Assembly (NCBI GenBank): GCA_033032175.1
Contig: CM065312.1
Location: 1,426,001 to 1,490,000 of the forward strand
Direction: 5' to 3'
Origin: Saturnia japonica
Taxonomy: Eukaryota > Arthropoda > Insecta > Lepidoptera > Saturniidae
Length of the DNA stretch: 64,000 nt
Part shown: positions 10,263 through 22,045 of the stretch, in pieces
Layout: each line of letters starts with the position of its first letter
Position numbering within the stretch: position 1 is the first letter of the stretch
Notes under the pieces: generated by a model
Database searches by the model: none
What the model was told of the DNA's origin: nothing
Seen by the model: only the letters and a program-made list of their open reading frames with translations
Translations under genes and position numbers: made by a program

Positions 10263-11085
10263 TTAGAATTGAAAAATAACTTTACATTTTCTCTGATTAC
10301 CCATAAACTATTTTCTATTATGGTTTTCACTGTTGCTTTTATATTTGATTTTATCTACATATATAATGTTTTTTGTATGTTTTTTTTTTCTTTTTGTAAG
10401 TATTTATTATGTGATTTATGATTATATGTATTGTATGTAATATGGAACATGTGCCTTTAATGTATATGGTATAGTATAGTATTTAGTATAATAAATATGT
10501 AATTATATGAGCATAATATGGTAACTGGTATGAAAGGTCCCCAAGACCCAGGCATGCTTAGTTTGATGACCATTGTTAGAATATATTTCTTATGCTTAAT
10601 GAACAATTTTTGCTCTTTGTTGAATATCTAAAAGTTCACAGAAAACATCACAAGTGGCATTAATGCTATTTACAATACGTAGATTTATCCTTGACACGAA
10701 TTGGGTCGAGGTAAAAATATTAAAAAAAATAGCTCTTTATTATTCTTTTTACTTTGAAGTTTTTTTTGTGATGACTTTTATATATATAGATCGGCAAATC
10801 GAAAGAGGAACAGTATATTACACGTGTTAGCAAGTAACACATAACCGCCCAGAGGTTGTGACGTATAATAATTACTCCCAATGTTATCCTAGTGATTTAC
10901 CTATACCTTATTATTATACCTATAATTCATAATTTAGTTAATCATCATATGAATTGATGTTGTAAACAATAATTTAAACTTATTAGTTTATAATCTGACT
11001 TGCGATTAATTTGGTATAAAGCGGGTAGGACGAGCCATGATTTGATCATTCGTTTAAAACACGCTGTCTGTATGCAATTTTTTTT
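10263..11085. other. gene-free AT-rich sequence
   Basis: Very AT-rich; no coding frame, RNA gene or recognised repeat. Confidence 0.4.
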
Positions 11086-11089
11086 TAAT

Positions 11090-11340
11090 AGCTCGGCATA
11101 TTGACGGTACTGCCCTTGACGGTAAGTTTAGCACAGTCTAACCATAACAACGGCGACCACCGAGAATTCTAAATCCACCGGCGGTCGCTGCTGTCTTACC
11201 AGCCTGCATAAATATCTCTTCACGTTACGCTTAAAGGACCCGATGACGTAAGAAGGAGTGAACACATTGGCAGTGAGAAGGCTCCTCAGCTTCACGGTAC
11301 GACAAAGCGCGTGTGTTTCTGTTATGTTATTGCCGATCAA
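11090..11340 (-). pseudogene. jockey-like LINE ORF2, C-terminal fragment
   Basis: On the minus strand the frame reads RTVKLRSLLTANVF, then SYVIGSFKRNVKRYL, then QRPP. The order 'T-V-K-L-W-N-x-L-P-A-x-V-F-P ... Y-x-x-x-S-F-K-x-x-V-x-x-L' is the usual C-terminal tail of jockey-type reverse transcriptase ORFs. Homologous fragments occur at 49280, 52725, 54450 and 58735. The rest of the element is missing, so this is a 3' remnant. Clade assignment is from memory of such tails. Confidence 0.5.
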
Positions 11341-11454
11341 TAATATTATTTACTGTATCTAAGTACCAATGTATCCGAAGATAATAATACGCTAAGTTTG
11401 GAGCTTGCCGATAAATCTTCAACAATAACGCGGTAACTAACCAGTTGAAATAAT

Positions 11455-11725
11455 CTATACAAATATTATAAAGAAGAAAGACGTTTTTTGTTTGTAAATA
11501 AACTAAAAAACTACTGAACCGATTAAAAAAATTCTTTCAACAATATAAAGCTACAGTATCAGAGAGTAAACATAGCCTATATTATAATTTGAAAAATTAA
11601 TTTATTCCTCATAAAAATGTCGATAGTTTTACACAAAGTATAAAAATTTCCTACACGGGTGAGTTGGTGATGTTTGTCGTTTAAAACTAACACGGGTGAA
11701 TCCGTAAGGCACAGCTAATTGTTAA
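11455..11725 (+). repeat. RTE-like LINE/SINE 3' tail
   Basis: Runs from ATATTATAAAGAAG through AACTACTGAACCGATTAAAA, TAGCCTATATTAT, to CGGGTGAATCCG and GCACAGCTAATT. The frame 'actaatattataaag ... (dis)ccgatt ... gcacagctaatt' is common to the 3' ends of lepidopteran RTE-like elements. No coding sense. Confidence 0.4.
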
Positions 11726-13490
11726 TAAGACAGTTAATCTATCCTAGTATATAAGCAAATACAACAAAATTCTCATTATTACCTGACACGTTTTAAGGTA
11801 AACGTAACCCAGTCTCATTTACACGCTGACGCGCGCTACGTGCTTTGACTGTTGGAGTAGCGTGATAGCGTACCGCGTACCGTTCGTTTCCTACCCAACG
11901 TTTCATTATGTAGAAACAACGCCGTCACGTTGTCGCTGTCACGCGCAATTATTTTTTCGTGTTCCTTTAGTGTGTTACAAACGGTTTTAATACACAAGTG
12001 TACATGCACCTTAAGATCGCTGTAATTTTGAAAAAAAAAAAAAACGGCCGGTCAATTAAATTATAGTTCTAGTATTTTTTTAAATAGTGTACTTATGTAC
12101 GCATGTAAGAAGTTATTATATATGTAATTCTTTGATGTAAAAAAAAAAAGAAATTCTTGTGTAAAAAAAATTAAACGGCGTTTAAATAATCTATATTTAG
12201 TGTTTTTCTTTTCAATGTTTTAAAATAATGTTCATTTATACACTGCTCAATATTTTTACGCAAAAAAAAAAGTAAGTAATATGTATTTCCTATTATTATC
12301 ATTACTAGCTAACGTCATAATGACGCACTTCCGTCAGATGATGCAAGCGCAGCTCTCAAACGCACCAAAAGAAGTATGACTTCAAAGTTTTCTCACAATC
12401 GGATAAACGGTTTATGAACACATAGGATACAAACAAACAAATAAATATTCATTAATATTTTTAAAAAAACCTGTCACACTTTTCCTCAGTAAGGGTATAA
12501 TTACTAAAAGCGTAGAACGTCGCTAGGTATGTGAAAATACACGAAATTACTTACAAATCACGTTTTATTATATATTTCTGTATAACAAAGAATGTATGTA
12601 GACAATAGACATAGACGTGGAAAGCGTGCAAAGAATTTTAATAAAATTCCCTCTGAACGACTTTCATACGAAGGAAAGAGGGCACGCGGTAATGTTTGGT
12701 AACGGACACCGTGTTTATTGAATTTACTATTTGAAAAATCACTTCTAAAATTGTTACATGTATATAATACTTTACCCATCTATTTTAAATTACATAAATA
12801 TGTATATATTGTGCCCGCGGAAAAATAAATAAATATGGGGACACAAATTTAAACACGGCGATTTCATTCAAAACCTCGCAAAGCTTGTATCATGGTAACT
12901 AAACAACTTATATACTATACATAAATATATATTTAAGAAACACACGGGCACAACAATTATGCTCATCATACAAAAGTCAGTCAGAGGCGGGGACAGAATT
13001 CGCGACTTCTCCGCTCAAAAGTAGGGTTTACTATCTCCGCTTCACGAGACCTGTCGTGTAAGGTTCTTCAATAGTGCCATGGCAGTTTAAAAAGCTCTTA
13101 AAATAAATATTTAAAAAAAGGTAATCCATTCTCATTTCCATTAGGAACCAACCTTAGAATAACCGGAGTCCTAACTGAGACCAGTCATTAACTAGTTGCT
13201 ACTCCTGACGATTGAGTTAGAAAGGCTTTGCTTTCTATATACCACTCTTAAAAAAAGTTCTACTTCTTTGGCGTATCAAACCAAGAATAATTCCAAAAAC
13301 AATTTTTTTCGCAATTAAATTTTAATTGAAATTTTCATTCCTTTCTATTAAACGTAATAGATTTTTCACATTCCTATCAGATTTCAGATATCAAATTTCA
13401 AAGTGGTAAAATCGATACCAAATTGAACTGCGGAAGTTCCACCACCATATTTATTTCTACCGCAAATTACGTCACTGTTTTCTTTATAAT
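11726..13490. other. gene-free sequence
   Basis: A moderately CG-rich patch at 11815-11960 (CACGCTGACGCGCGCTACGT and neighbours) has no gene around it. The rest is AT-rich with A-runs near 12035, 12135 and 12262. Minor open frames on both strands show no family features. Confidence 0.35.
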
Positions 13491-13494
13491 CTAT

Positions 13495-13700
13495 ATAGGT
13501 TTAGCATTTGGACACAATCTCACTTTTTTAGTAAGTAACGATGTTGCTCAAGATGGTAACACGCTAATCCTATCAGGAGGTCGGACTCTCAAGTGCAGCT
13601 GCCGGAACACACCTATAGGTGTCAGGGTGGGCATTAGAAAAAGTCTTACCACTGTGCTTTTGACAGTGCTTTTGCAGTTGACAGCGTTTTGTTTTCATAA
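13495..13700 (-). repeat. tRNA-derived SINE, family A (tail half)
   Basis: GGTTTAGCATTTGGACACAA, CAAGATGGTAACACGCTAAT, CTCTCAAGTGCAGCTGCCGG, ACACACCTATAGGTG, then GTGGGCATTAGAAAAAGTCT. The tRNA-like head is missing, so this is a partial copy. Open frames on both strands here are chance frames through the SINE. Confidence 0.55.
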
Positions 13701-14185
13701 AATGATCAGAGTAGCCGAGATACCGACGCCCGCGTAAGCTCAGCTCAGGTCTTTTCACGCTACGAGTAGCGTCCGAGTAGTAATCCGAGTATACTCGTAT
13801 AATAAAAAGGCTGCTTAAAGAATTTTCTCCTGAAGAAATATCTAACTTCTAAAACTAGCATCTAAGCTTTATCAATTATCATGGACATTGTATCAGTAAA
13901 AGAATTTCTTCATTTAGATATTGAGTAAAAAATGATACAGACATGAACCATTAAAAACACCTTTATTCAACGCGTCCAGCATAATAAACGTGTTCATCAA
14001 TATGATAATAAATAATATTATCTTTCCCCTCGCAACATAGGCACATAATTAATCTACTTCCCAACATTATTATAATAACCGTCCGAATGTAACAAATCAT
14101 TCTGTAACAATAATACTTTCATAACAATAAGCAATCTAATCTACGTGATAAATATAGAGTGGGCTTTTATTTCCATAATAACCAA
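13701..14185. other. gene-free sequence
   Basis: No coding frame, RNA gene or recognised repeat. Confidence 0.35.
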
Positions 14186-14410
14186 GAAACTATTTCTTCT
14201 TCTTCTTATCTTTACCCCGCTTATGTAGAGTCGACACAACATGTATTTGTCTTCCATTCTCCTCTACCAGCTGTCATCTCAATAAAAACAACTTTTTTTT
14301 TAAATCCATCCACATTTTCGGTCATCCTCTACTCCTATATCCATCCACCTTCATCCTTAACTTCTTCTGGTTTTATGACTTCCATCTATCCTCGTGGAAC
14401 AATAATAAAT
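14186..14410 (-). repeat. RTE-like LINE 3' fragment (antisense)
   Basis: The plus strand reads TTCTTCTTCTTATCTTTACC, CAACATGTATTTGTCTTCCA, TTCTCCTCTACCAGCTGTCA, ATCCATCCAC and CTTCTGG. This is the antisense of the 'W-x2-C-V-K ... E-W-x-K-K ... C-C-A-D-P' C-terminal stretch seen sense-oriented at 9076-9201. It is too decayed for an open frame on the minus strand. Confidence 0.4.
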
Positions 14411-14514
14411 TCAATAAAACCATACTAAAATACCTCGTAAAAATATTGACGTTCCGTTTCGATCCATTAATAACCAGCAAAATCGTAATTTAAAAACCGA
14501 AAACCGCACAATTC

Positions 14515-14665
14515 CCAATCCCGCCGACGCGCGACGCGAAGCGATGGCCAATCGGAACCGGCTGCGAGCGGTTTCGTCCGGATAAAAGTGGCTCGGACCG
14601 GATATTCGCAACCGGTCGAAACTGCGGACACCTAGGTTCCTCGTGAACGTCATTGAACGTTCGAA
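14515..14665 (+). promoter_or_regulatory. GC-rich stretch with CCAAT and TATA-like motifs
   Basis: Within AT-rich DNA, a roughly 150-bp CG-rich stretch carries CCAAT at 14548-14552 and GATAAAAG at 14581-14588, about 30 bp apart, an arrangement compatible with a polymerase II promoter on the plus strand. GAACGTCATTGAACGTTCGAAA follows as an imperfect inverted repeat. No coding exon follows in the next kilobases, so promoter status is only a possibility. Minus-strand frames are chance. Confidence 0.2.
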
Positions 14666-17600
14666 ACTTCATGTGGATAAAGTTTGAAAATATACTTGCT
14701 TTTATCGAGTGTTTAACTTTTGGAATCTCTCTCGGTTTTTATATTTGAAATAGTTTTGAAGCATCCATAGTACAATTTTATTTTAGGTTTTTTTTTTGTG
14801 GTAACAGTTTTATACTTTGATCCTAATTATGATTTGTTTAATCAAACAGATTTTTTATTTGTTTTTTTTTTCTTACTTTCTGAACTCGACTGAGTAAATA
14901 TTTTTTAGATTTTAAAATTTAATTTAATATTGATAAAGTTGGAGATTTTTATGATTAAACGTGGCTATTCAATACGAGAGTCCTATTTGAAAACTTCTTT
15001 ACCTATGCGTTAGACAGCTCGTTTTTGAATTAGGTTCTAGACTATATAAAATCACGCTTCGACTCTATGGAGTTGGACACAGCTAGTAATTAATTATTGA
15101 TAGAAAGGACATAGATATATTATGATATTGCCACCTATATTTTTCCTTCAAAAAAATGCAACTAAAATACAGTTTAACGAGCCTCTTTCACAGCAGGCAA
15201 GTTGTAATTAAGTTTTCCTCTAATTAGTCCAGTGGAAGACTCTAATGAGGCCACCCTTCCTCCATACACATACATATATCTTTCCCTCGTGTATCTCTCA
15301 CTGTAATATCTTAACGAAGAAAGGTTGTGTACAGTTTATTAAAATTAGTTTTAGGATAACATTTGGCCACTATTTCACTAGGTCTGTTCATTGATACGGT
15401 TATTTATATTTATTTATTTGAACACTTACATAATAAATATTAAAATAAGTAAAAAAAAAATACATAGGAAGACATTGTCAATACAGCGTTATATTGCAAT
15501 TATATCAGCCAATTAATAATTATTTTTAAATAAAGAAGATTAAAATTTGTGATTTGACCACGTCGAATATTTTTATAAAGTTGTATTTGTTGACATTGAA
15601 GAAGATAAGAACGAATTTCAATTCATCGCACAATGAATTTATTAAATGACACTGGCAAATACTTCCGCTAGGCAAAATTGCGAAAAAAAAAAAGCCAATG
15701 AAGAATAATAAAGTGTTAAAGTCGAGTATGATAACGTTCGAACGCGAAATAGGGTAATTTGCGAATAGCGTAATCTCTTTAGTATATTAATATATCCTGT
15801 GATTGTAACGGACGCGACATAGGCGGCCTGACAGTAGTAAATCCAATATATTTGCATAAGTCCTCTGCCGTTGGTAGCTGTAATTGATTTATCCGCAGCC
15901 CCGTATCCTCACAACTGTTCACGCATAATATACCGTATAATTAAATCCGAACGAAGAGTGAGAGGAGTCTACGAGAATCGACTGCGTTGGAACCTATTTC
16001 CATCGTGAAGCAGCAATCCAGTCTGAAGAGTGCGGATGCTGTTTATTTTCCTGTCGTTCCTGAGCTTTATACAGGCAAAATAAGAAACCTGTTCCTGTAC
16101 CACAAATAAAAAAAAAACAATTCCAAAATAAAAGCCTGTTAGGTATATGATGTTCTTTCTATAACTTTAATTGAAAAGTGTATAGAGTTTTTTCCATATT
16201 GAAACAGTTTACTTTTGTTTATGTGTTACACACCAGTATAATATGGTATATGTACGTAGTATTTAGTAAAGGTTTTTTCAGTTTATCAGTTTCAAATTGT
16301 TACTTGTAAATATTTCTTTTAAATTATCCCGATAAATGCACCTCACTCCCGAATTCAAAGAACGCGCTCGGTTTAGAATGTCAAATGTAACGATCGTGGA
16401 GAAAATCTATAGAAATTCAAAGAATAATGGATGAGAATAGGGCTGTCATAACGAAATCAATAAAAATTACCGAAAAGTCCTTGATGACAGATTGTCAAAT
16501 CGAGGATTGAAACTTCCCAGGGAATATTGTCTGTGTTCTACTGTCGAGTGGGTCCACTGTGTAAGCTATTCTTTATTGAGCATTTAAAAGACTAACTTGA
16601 GTTATGATGAGGTGCACAATTTTAAGACAAAAGAGGAAACCCGCTAAAACAAAATAAAAACTTGAAAACCAAGCATTATTGAGAACAGAAGAAGCTATGC
16701 TAACCAACAAGGTGGTATAGTTCAACCTAAACATACGCTAGCTTAGAAAATATCCAGTTTTCCCGTGTGACAACCCTAGTAACGAGACCATTGCCGTGGG
16801 ACATGGGTGTAGTCGCTGCAAGAGCTCTTTGTCCGGATCTCTTATTATTTCACAAAGCAAATTGGAGTCGCGACTTCATTACGTTGATACTTTAGAAACT
16901 GAAAAGTTTCTGCAGCATTTTAGAATAGATAAATTAATGACATTAATTATACAGAAATAATTGAACCTTCCTAAAAGATGGATTTTATCGAAATCGTTCG
17001 TGACTTCTCAGTGAGATCGACCCTCTTACCTTAATTAATGATAAATAATTTATTTCCCGAGATTTCACCCCACCCTCACGCTACTATAAATATATAATAA
17101 TCCATGACAAAGTTTTTTAGTGCTCTTTATTAATTACGATTGACCTCGCAGTAGCATTGGCCAGTGTCATTGTATTACTTTCATGAAAATATTATCTTAC
17201 CTAACGTAACTTCCTACCAACCTAACGTCGAAACCACGGAGAAAGTAAATTCAACGTAACCAAGTCACGTTGTAGTAAAATGGTTACCTTACTAATTTAT
17301 AAGAAGATTGACTTTGAATTTATTAGGATAAGGATTTTGGAACAAACTTGTGCACAATAACCAAATTAAAGCATGTAAAAAGTCACCGAAACATAAAGTA
17401 TACACTAAGATAAACACATATAGGGAAAATAAAAAACATTATATGACTCCATAATTGTTCCCGCCAAAATAATCATGAATACGCAGTCTGCCGCAAAAGC
17501 ATAGCTGCAACGCTGCAGGCTTCACGACAAATGCTTCACTGTAGAATATCATCGAATACTGCGCTCCGCTTCAGCGCTTGATCCTTCACAATTTAGAATT

Positions 17601-18100
17601 GGCCGGTTACATTGCTACAATAATTTCCCTAAACAAATACAATTCAAATTCTCATTGGATTTCATATGTTGCAATTACAAATATTTAAATGTCAACAATA
17701 TTGATATAGTCTGGATAATGAAAGTAGACTGAAAAGAAGTGGCAAATTAAAAAAATATCAGCATGACAACTCCAAAATTTATATGGAATACTCGTAAAAA
17801 CCTAATTTGAAACTTTAAAATTATCAATTTTTATTCTGAAACAATAATGTTCGTCTGGAGGTGCAAAATCGCAACAAACCAACACTACGTTGCAGCGGTA
17901 CAGTGTTTGATATCACTTTTAACGTTAATTCATTTACTAGTTATTAAGTCAAAATGGCTAGCGTTTAATTAACGTAACTATAACTAACTAGTAATATAAC
18001 TACTAATACTACTACTAGTACTAGTACTATTACTAATATGTAACTAGGAATTTGTATTCTTTTTAAAAGCAAGTACATTTATAAAAAATATTGTATTTTA
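14666..18100. other. gene-free AT-rich sequence
   Basis: About 3.4 kb without a supported gene. A somewhat GC-richer portion (15840-16070) has no open frame. 17940-18060 contains ACT/AGT triplet-rich simple sequence (ACTACTACTAGTACTAGTAC). No RNA gene or transposase remnant was recognised. Confidence 0.35.
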
Positions 18101-18102
18101 TT

Positions 18103-18322
18103 AAAGTGAAACTTTTATTAGATCGTCTCAAAATTTTTGGTCTGTGTGTTGCATGTCGCGTGATTGTCGGCCGCGGAGTAGGGATGGCGGCGCCTATAGT
18201 TCGCAGCAACTGACCATGTAGTGTATAGACTATTACTCATTTGTGAATTTTTAGTTAAATGTCTATAATGTGAAAAAATGTTTCACTTTTACCGTGGTTT
18301 CATAAAACCACACAATCAATTT
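18103..18322 (+). repeat. MITE-like repeat, copy 1 (inverted partner at 55.4 kb)
   Basis: A core of about 187 bp is bounded by the 10-bp inverted repeat AAAGTGAAAC (18103-18112) and GTTTCACTTT (18280-18289). Inside are TAGATCGTCTCAAAATTTTT, TGCATGTCGCGTGATTGTCG, GCCGCGGAGTAGGGATGGCG and CTATAGTTCGCAGCAACTG. Immediately outside, 18294-18311 forms a perfect 7-bp-stem hairpin (GTGGTTT / AAACCAC, loop CATA). The same arrangement occurs at 55438-55659 in reverse orientation. No coding capacity. Confidence 0.55.
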
Positions 18323-18735
18323 TTTTCTTTTTATTGTTGCAACACTAAGTTTTGTAAGCAAATATAAGTTAGAGTGATAAAAAAATTATGATGATGAAGA
18401 ATGATTTACCTACTTTACAAATAATATGTTTATATACTGAAATCTACTTTGTGTTAATTTTACAATGTAACATTATTTAGGTATTACAACAACCAATGAT
18501 ATCAATAAGGGCATTATTAAGATATATAATACAACATAAAAAGGATAGGAATTAAAATCCGGAAAAATATTTGAAAAAGAGGAGATAATAATTAAAAGCT
18601 CCTCAACAAAGTATCAAAATATCAGTCATAATTTAAATATCGAAAACCGCCATCTTGTCTTGGCAAACTGTTGCCATGCAAAAAGTTTATAAATAATTCG
18701 AATGTTTGCTTTCGTTAGTCAGACTCTAAAATAAA
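18323..18735. other. gene-free sequence
   Basis: AT-rich; nothing recognised. It precedes an exon-like ORF without a clear upstream exon. Confidence 0.35.
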
Positions 18736-18758
18736 TTGGAAAGTATTATTGATTTTAT

Positions 18759-18945
18759 TTTTTTCAGAAGGAATATTTTATCACAGATCTTTGAAAATAC
18801 AATTTGGCGAGGAAGCATTTCGAAAATAAATTATGATTTTACTTTTAGTTCCGAAAAATATGATATCTTTAAAAATACACTATTGATTGGTTACCTATTA
18901 CCAGAATGTCTAAACGAAGTTTCTAGAGCCATCAAAACCGAATAA
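18759..18945 (+). CDS. unrecognised exon-like open frame (possible terminal exon)
   Basis: A T-rich tract ending TTTTTTTCAG at about 18758 resembles a 3' splice site. The frame then runs about 60 codons to a TAA whose bases overlap AATAAA (18941-18946). The peptide includes FENTIWRGSISKINYDF and GYLLPECLNEVSRAIKTE, compositionally like real protein (mixed charged and hydrophobic, one Cys). I recognise no family and found no upstream exon or paralogue in the window. It could be a terminal exon of a host gene, a retrocopy fragment, or chance. Confidence 0.25.
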
Positions 18946-19364
18946 ATCCAATTGAAAATTGTCTTTTGAAACACTTCCCAGGCTATTTTTTTTTTCTTAT
19001 TTATTCGGCTTTATGCTTTTAGTAACGTTGCCTTTTCAAACCAACTTTGTGGAATGAGATTATGCCGATTTGATTGCAACTTCTATAAACAGGGCAAAAA
19101 CCCTTCATTTCAAAAAATACATGGGCTTCATATACCAATATCGAAAAGAGTATATCGAAATACCTAGCAGCAATTATATTTATTTTGTAAGTTCGCATTA
19201 AAGTATTTACTGTCGATAGGACGTCCAATCCGGTGGCCATCCTTTCTAAACAGTACCATGGTACTATTAGGTAAAAATAATAAACCGTCCAAGTAAAAAA
19301 ATATTTAACTGTATTTAATCATTTTGTTTATAATTATATTAATCTTAACTTTTTATACTTTATT
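18946..19364. other. gene-free sequence
   Basis: A minus-strand frame at 19019-19240 is open but lacks recognisable features. CCATGG-type palindromic words at 19255-19262 (ACCATGGT) are noted. Nothing else. Confidence 0.3.
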
Positions 19365-19560
19365 AGGTTTAGCGTTTGACCACAATCTCGCGTAACATTA
19401 AGTGACGATGTGGCCGAAGATGATAACACACCAAGCCTAGAGAGACTGACTCTCAAGTGCAGCTGACGGAAAATATTTAGAGGTGCTTGGCGACACATTT
19501 TCCACATGAAAGTAGTAAGTCAGGAGGGAGAAGATGTAGAAGAAAACATAGGCAAATTGT
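19365..19560 (-). repeat. tRNA-derived SINE, family A (tail half)
   Basis: TAGGTTTAGCGTTTGACCAC, TAAGTGACGATGTGGCCGAA, GACTCTCAAGTGCAGCTGAC, GGTGCTTGGCGACACATTTT and then diverged sequence. The tRNA-like head is absent or unrecognisable. Confidence 0.55.
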
Positions 19561-19927
19561 TGGATTTTAGTCTTCGTCTATTGATGCGGTCTCTGATGAA
19601 GCTACCACTGAGCTATCCATAGAGTAATAAAGTCCGCTCACTGTACCTAGAGAGTGCAAAACTTGTTAAAAGTATCGAAACAATGCGATTCATTTACGCG
19701 GGTGTAAGGAAGGGCACAGGGGTAGGGCGTGGTTTGTCCCTTATCTCTAAAGTGATGTGCGTTGTCCGCCGTTACGGACATTGTATCGATATATTCGTTG
19801 GTGTTAAAAATAACTTCGACAAATGTTTATTTTACTTGTTATTATAATAATGATAACATAATTATCTTAACCACTAAATACATAATAACAAAAAGTTAAA
19901 ACATTTTTCAAGAACCTTCAAATAAAA
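19561..19927. other. gene-free sequence
   Basis: A short GC-richer patch at 19690-19780 (GGGCACAGGGGTAGGGCGTG) has no open frame. Nothing recognised. Confidence 0.3.
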
Positions 19928-21087
19928 TTAATTTATTGTAAGTCTGTCTCTTTTCCTAAGATTTTCCGAGTATTTCTTTTCATTGGGAAGATTTTTACTT
20001 TTAATAAACTGTCTCTTAATTATTTCAGCACTTGAGATATTGATTCCGCTTAATATATGGACATCGGTTTTGTTCATTAAATCTTTCTTTTTCAAGTCTT
20101 GAAGTAAATACTCCATGCGAAATAATTTACGCTTCAAACGCCTTTGATGGCACTGTAGGCGTTTTATTTTTAATAAACGTTGATGCGATATACGTTCCAG
20201 GCATTCTATACGTGATGTTAGTTTTTTTTTTGCGAGGAGAATCAATAATCATATCTGGTACAAAACTAGCAGTGACTTCAACATCCATTTCATTTTCATT
20301 TTCTTGTACAGTTTCCTCAATCTAAAATAAATACAATGAAAATTAAAGTAAGTATAGTTTTATGGTGACACTAATCATGAACAATTAATGACAATATAAA
20401 TTATGGAATATTTTTATAAAATTTCTCACATCAAGTTTTAACGTAGGTACTGCATTTGGTAATAAATATTGCCTTTTCTTGCTCAAATCAAAACATGATT
20501 CCTCAAAGTGCTGAGAACATATATAGTTCGAGGCCCCGGAAACCATCCATCTTTACGAACTACATCTATCCATTTCTCTTTTGTCTTTGGGTCTTTAGGA
20601 AAGCTACATGATCACAAAAATTCTCACTGAGTAAATTTCTAAAAATATATAAGTAAATAAATTATATTCATACTAATTCAAATAACTATATTATTATATT
20701 ATATTATTATTATCATTACAATATCGAAAATATTATATTAGGTACTAAATATTGTGATAGGACAAATCAATATTCATTACTAATGAATATTTAGAAAGAA
20801 ATTATATTTAGAATCATACTTAAAAGAAACAATATTAATTAAATAAGGTAGGACCTAGTCTATATTCATAAAATGCGGTAATAGTCACTCGATACAATCA
20901 AGAGTAGGCACAACACTACAGCGTCTTGAGTAAACTGAACTGCAATGGCGGCGTGTCACGTAATTAATAATTATTTTGACGCAAAATAATATTCCATCAG
21001 TACTTACACATGAAAAGAGATACCACTGGATTTCAGGTTTTTCTTTCTATAATGGTTTTTACAAGTTTTCACTGCACAATTATACAT
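19928..21087 (-). pseudogene. THAP-domain / P-element-transposase-like gene, broken
   Basis: Three minus-strand exons: 21087-21008 (ATG at 21087-21085; donor GTAAGTA), 20603-20430 (acceptor CATGTAG; donor GTGAGA) and 20321-19928 (acceptor TATTTTAG). Joined in phase they give a THAP zinc finger: CAVKTC, then WID...W, then CSQHF, then NAVPTLK, i.e. C-x4-C ... C-x2-H with the AVPT box. After it come an acidic linker and a basic, Leu/Lys-rich predicted coiled coil ending near KYSENLRKRDRL, the position where P-element/THAP9-type transposases begin their catalytic part, which is missing. Two frameshifts are needed: about one missing base near 20532 and one extra A in a ten-A run (20222-20231 as T). 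THAP proteins bind DNA. Either a truncated P-like transposon or a decayed domesticated THAP gene; the homopolymer shift could be an assembly error. Confidence 0.6.
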
Positions 21088-21525
21088 TTTGCTTCGTAAA
21101 AGTATTATTTTGTCAGAGATAAGCACTGGACGAAACGCGTGAACAGACTGAGCGCAGGTACAGGCGTCGGGGAAGACATACATGAAAAATTCATGTATAG
21201 GTGGTAAGACAGGCGAGACCGTTGTTCTGGTTCTATACTCTAACACGCCGAGTTCATAATTCTATGAAGCTATCAATATAAAATAGCCCCCAAACTTATC
21301 TTAAAAGATTACATAATACATAAATATAATAGATAAAATAGTTAATACAATAATTAAAAATTGTGAAATCCATTATTCAATAGACACTATATTTACAATG
21401 ACACTACACAACTAATTAATTGCGACATCAACTATGATAAACGATCACAATATGCTTTGTCTTCAATAAAAACTAATTACACATACACACCGTGACTAAT
21501 GCCGGTTCTTTTGTAATTTTTATAG
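21088..21525. other. gene-free sequence upstream of the THAP-like pseudogene
   Basis: No open frame or recognised repeat; a promoter for the minus-strand THAP-like unit would be expected here but no core motif stands out. Confidence 0.3.
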
Positions 21526-21529
21526 AGCT

Positions 21530-22045
21530 GACAACACTTACATTTTAGATCGAAAAATAGAGGCAAGTTTTTGCTTGGATCTTATTCCGGGTTATTGTGT
21601 AGAAATGAAGTGCATTATAAATATTAACTAGAAACATGCATTTTAAGCTGCCACAAAAAATCCATAGACAGTTCAGAAGGGAGTGTCCGACTAGTTAGAG
21701 ACGTCATGAGTTTTTGGCGGGATCTTGAAGTGACATGTTGTGTTTGTTATTTTTAATTCATTTACTTAGGTTTTTGACCCTATATTATGTAATATTGGTG
21801 GCGTTTTGCGTGATATAGTTTGGTTTTGTGCATAAGTGAGGTAGATTATAAATATAAGCTGAAAGCATTCATTCCGAGATCCCACAAAAATTTCCTAGAA
21901 AGTTCTAACAAGGGAGCCACAATCTTGTTAGGCTACTGAGTCGTCATAACACTTGACAATATAATTCACTCGACAATGGCAGTAATGGTCTTCATTAAAG
22001 AGGACCGGTTGCCAAGTTAGGAAGAGGAAAGAAGAAGAAGAGACG
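21530..22045 (+). repeat. dispersed repeat family L, two tandem diverged units
   Basis: The second unit (about 21700-22045) contains TTTTTGGCGGGATCTTGAAG, TTTTTGACCCTATATTATGT, GGTGGCGTTTTGCGTGATAT, CCCACAAAAATTTCCTAGAA, TTCATTAAAGAGGACCGGTT and GCCAAGTTAGGAAGAGGAAA. The same series occurs reversed at about 51775-52110. The first unit (21530-21699) shows diverged equivalents (GCCACAAAAAATCCATAGAC, CAGAAGGGAG). The end with GAAGAAGAAG looks like a retroelement tail. A partial reversed piece lies at 34605-34660. Confidence 0.5.

Noticed and set aside
19019..19240. Minus-strand 73-codon ORF
   Set aside because: AT-driven composition, no motif, no splice context.
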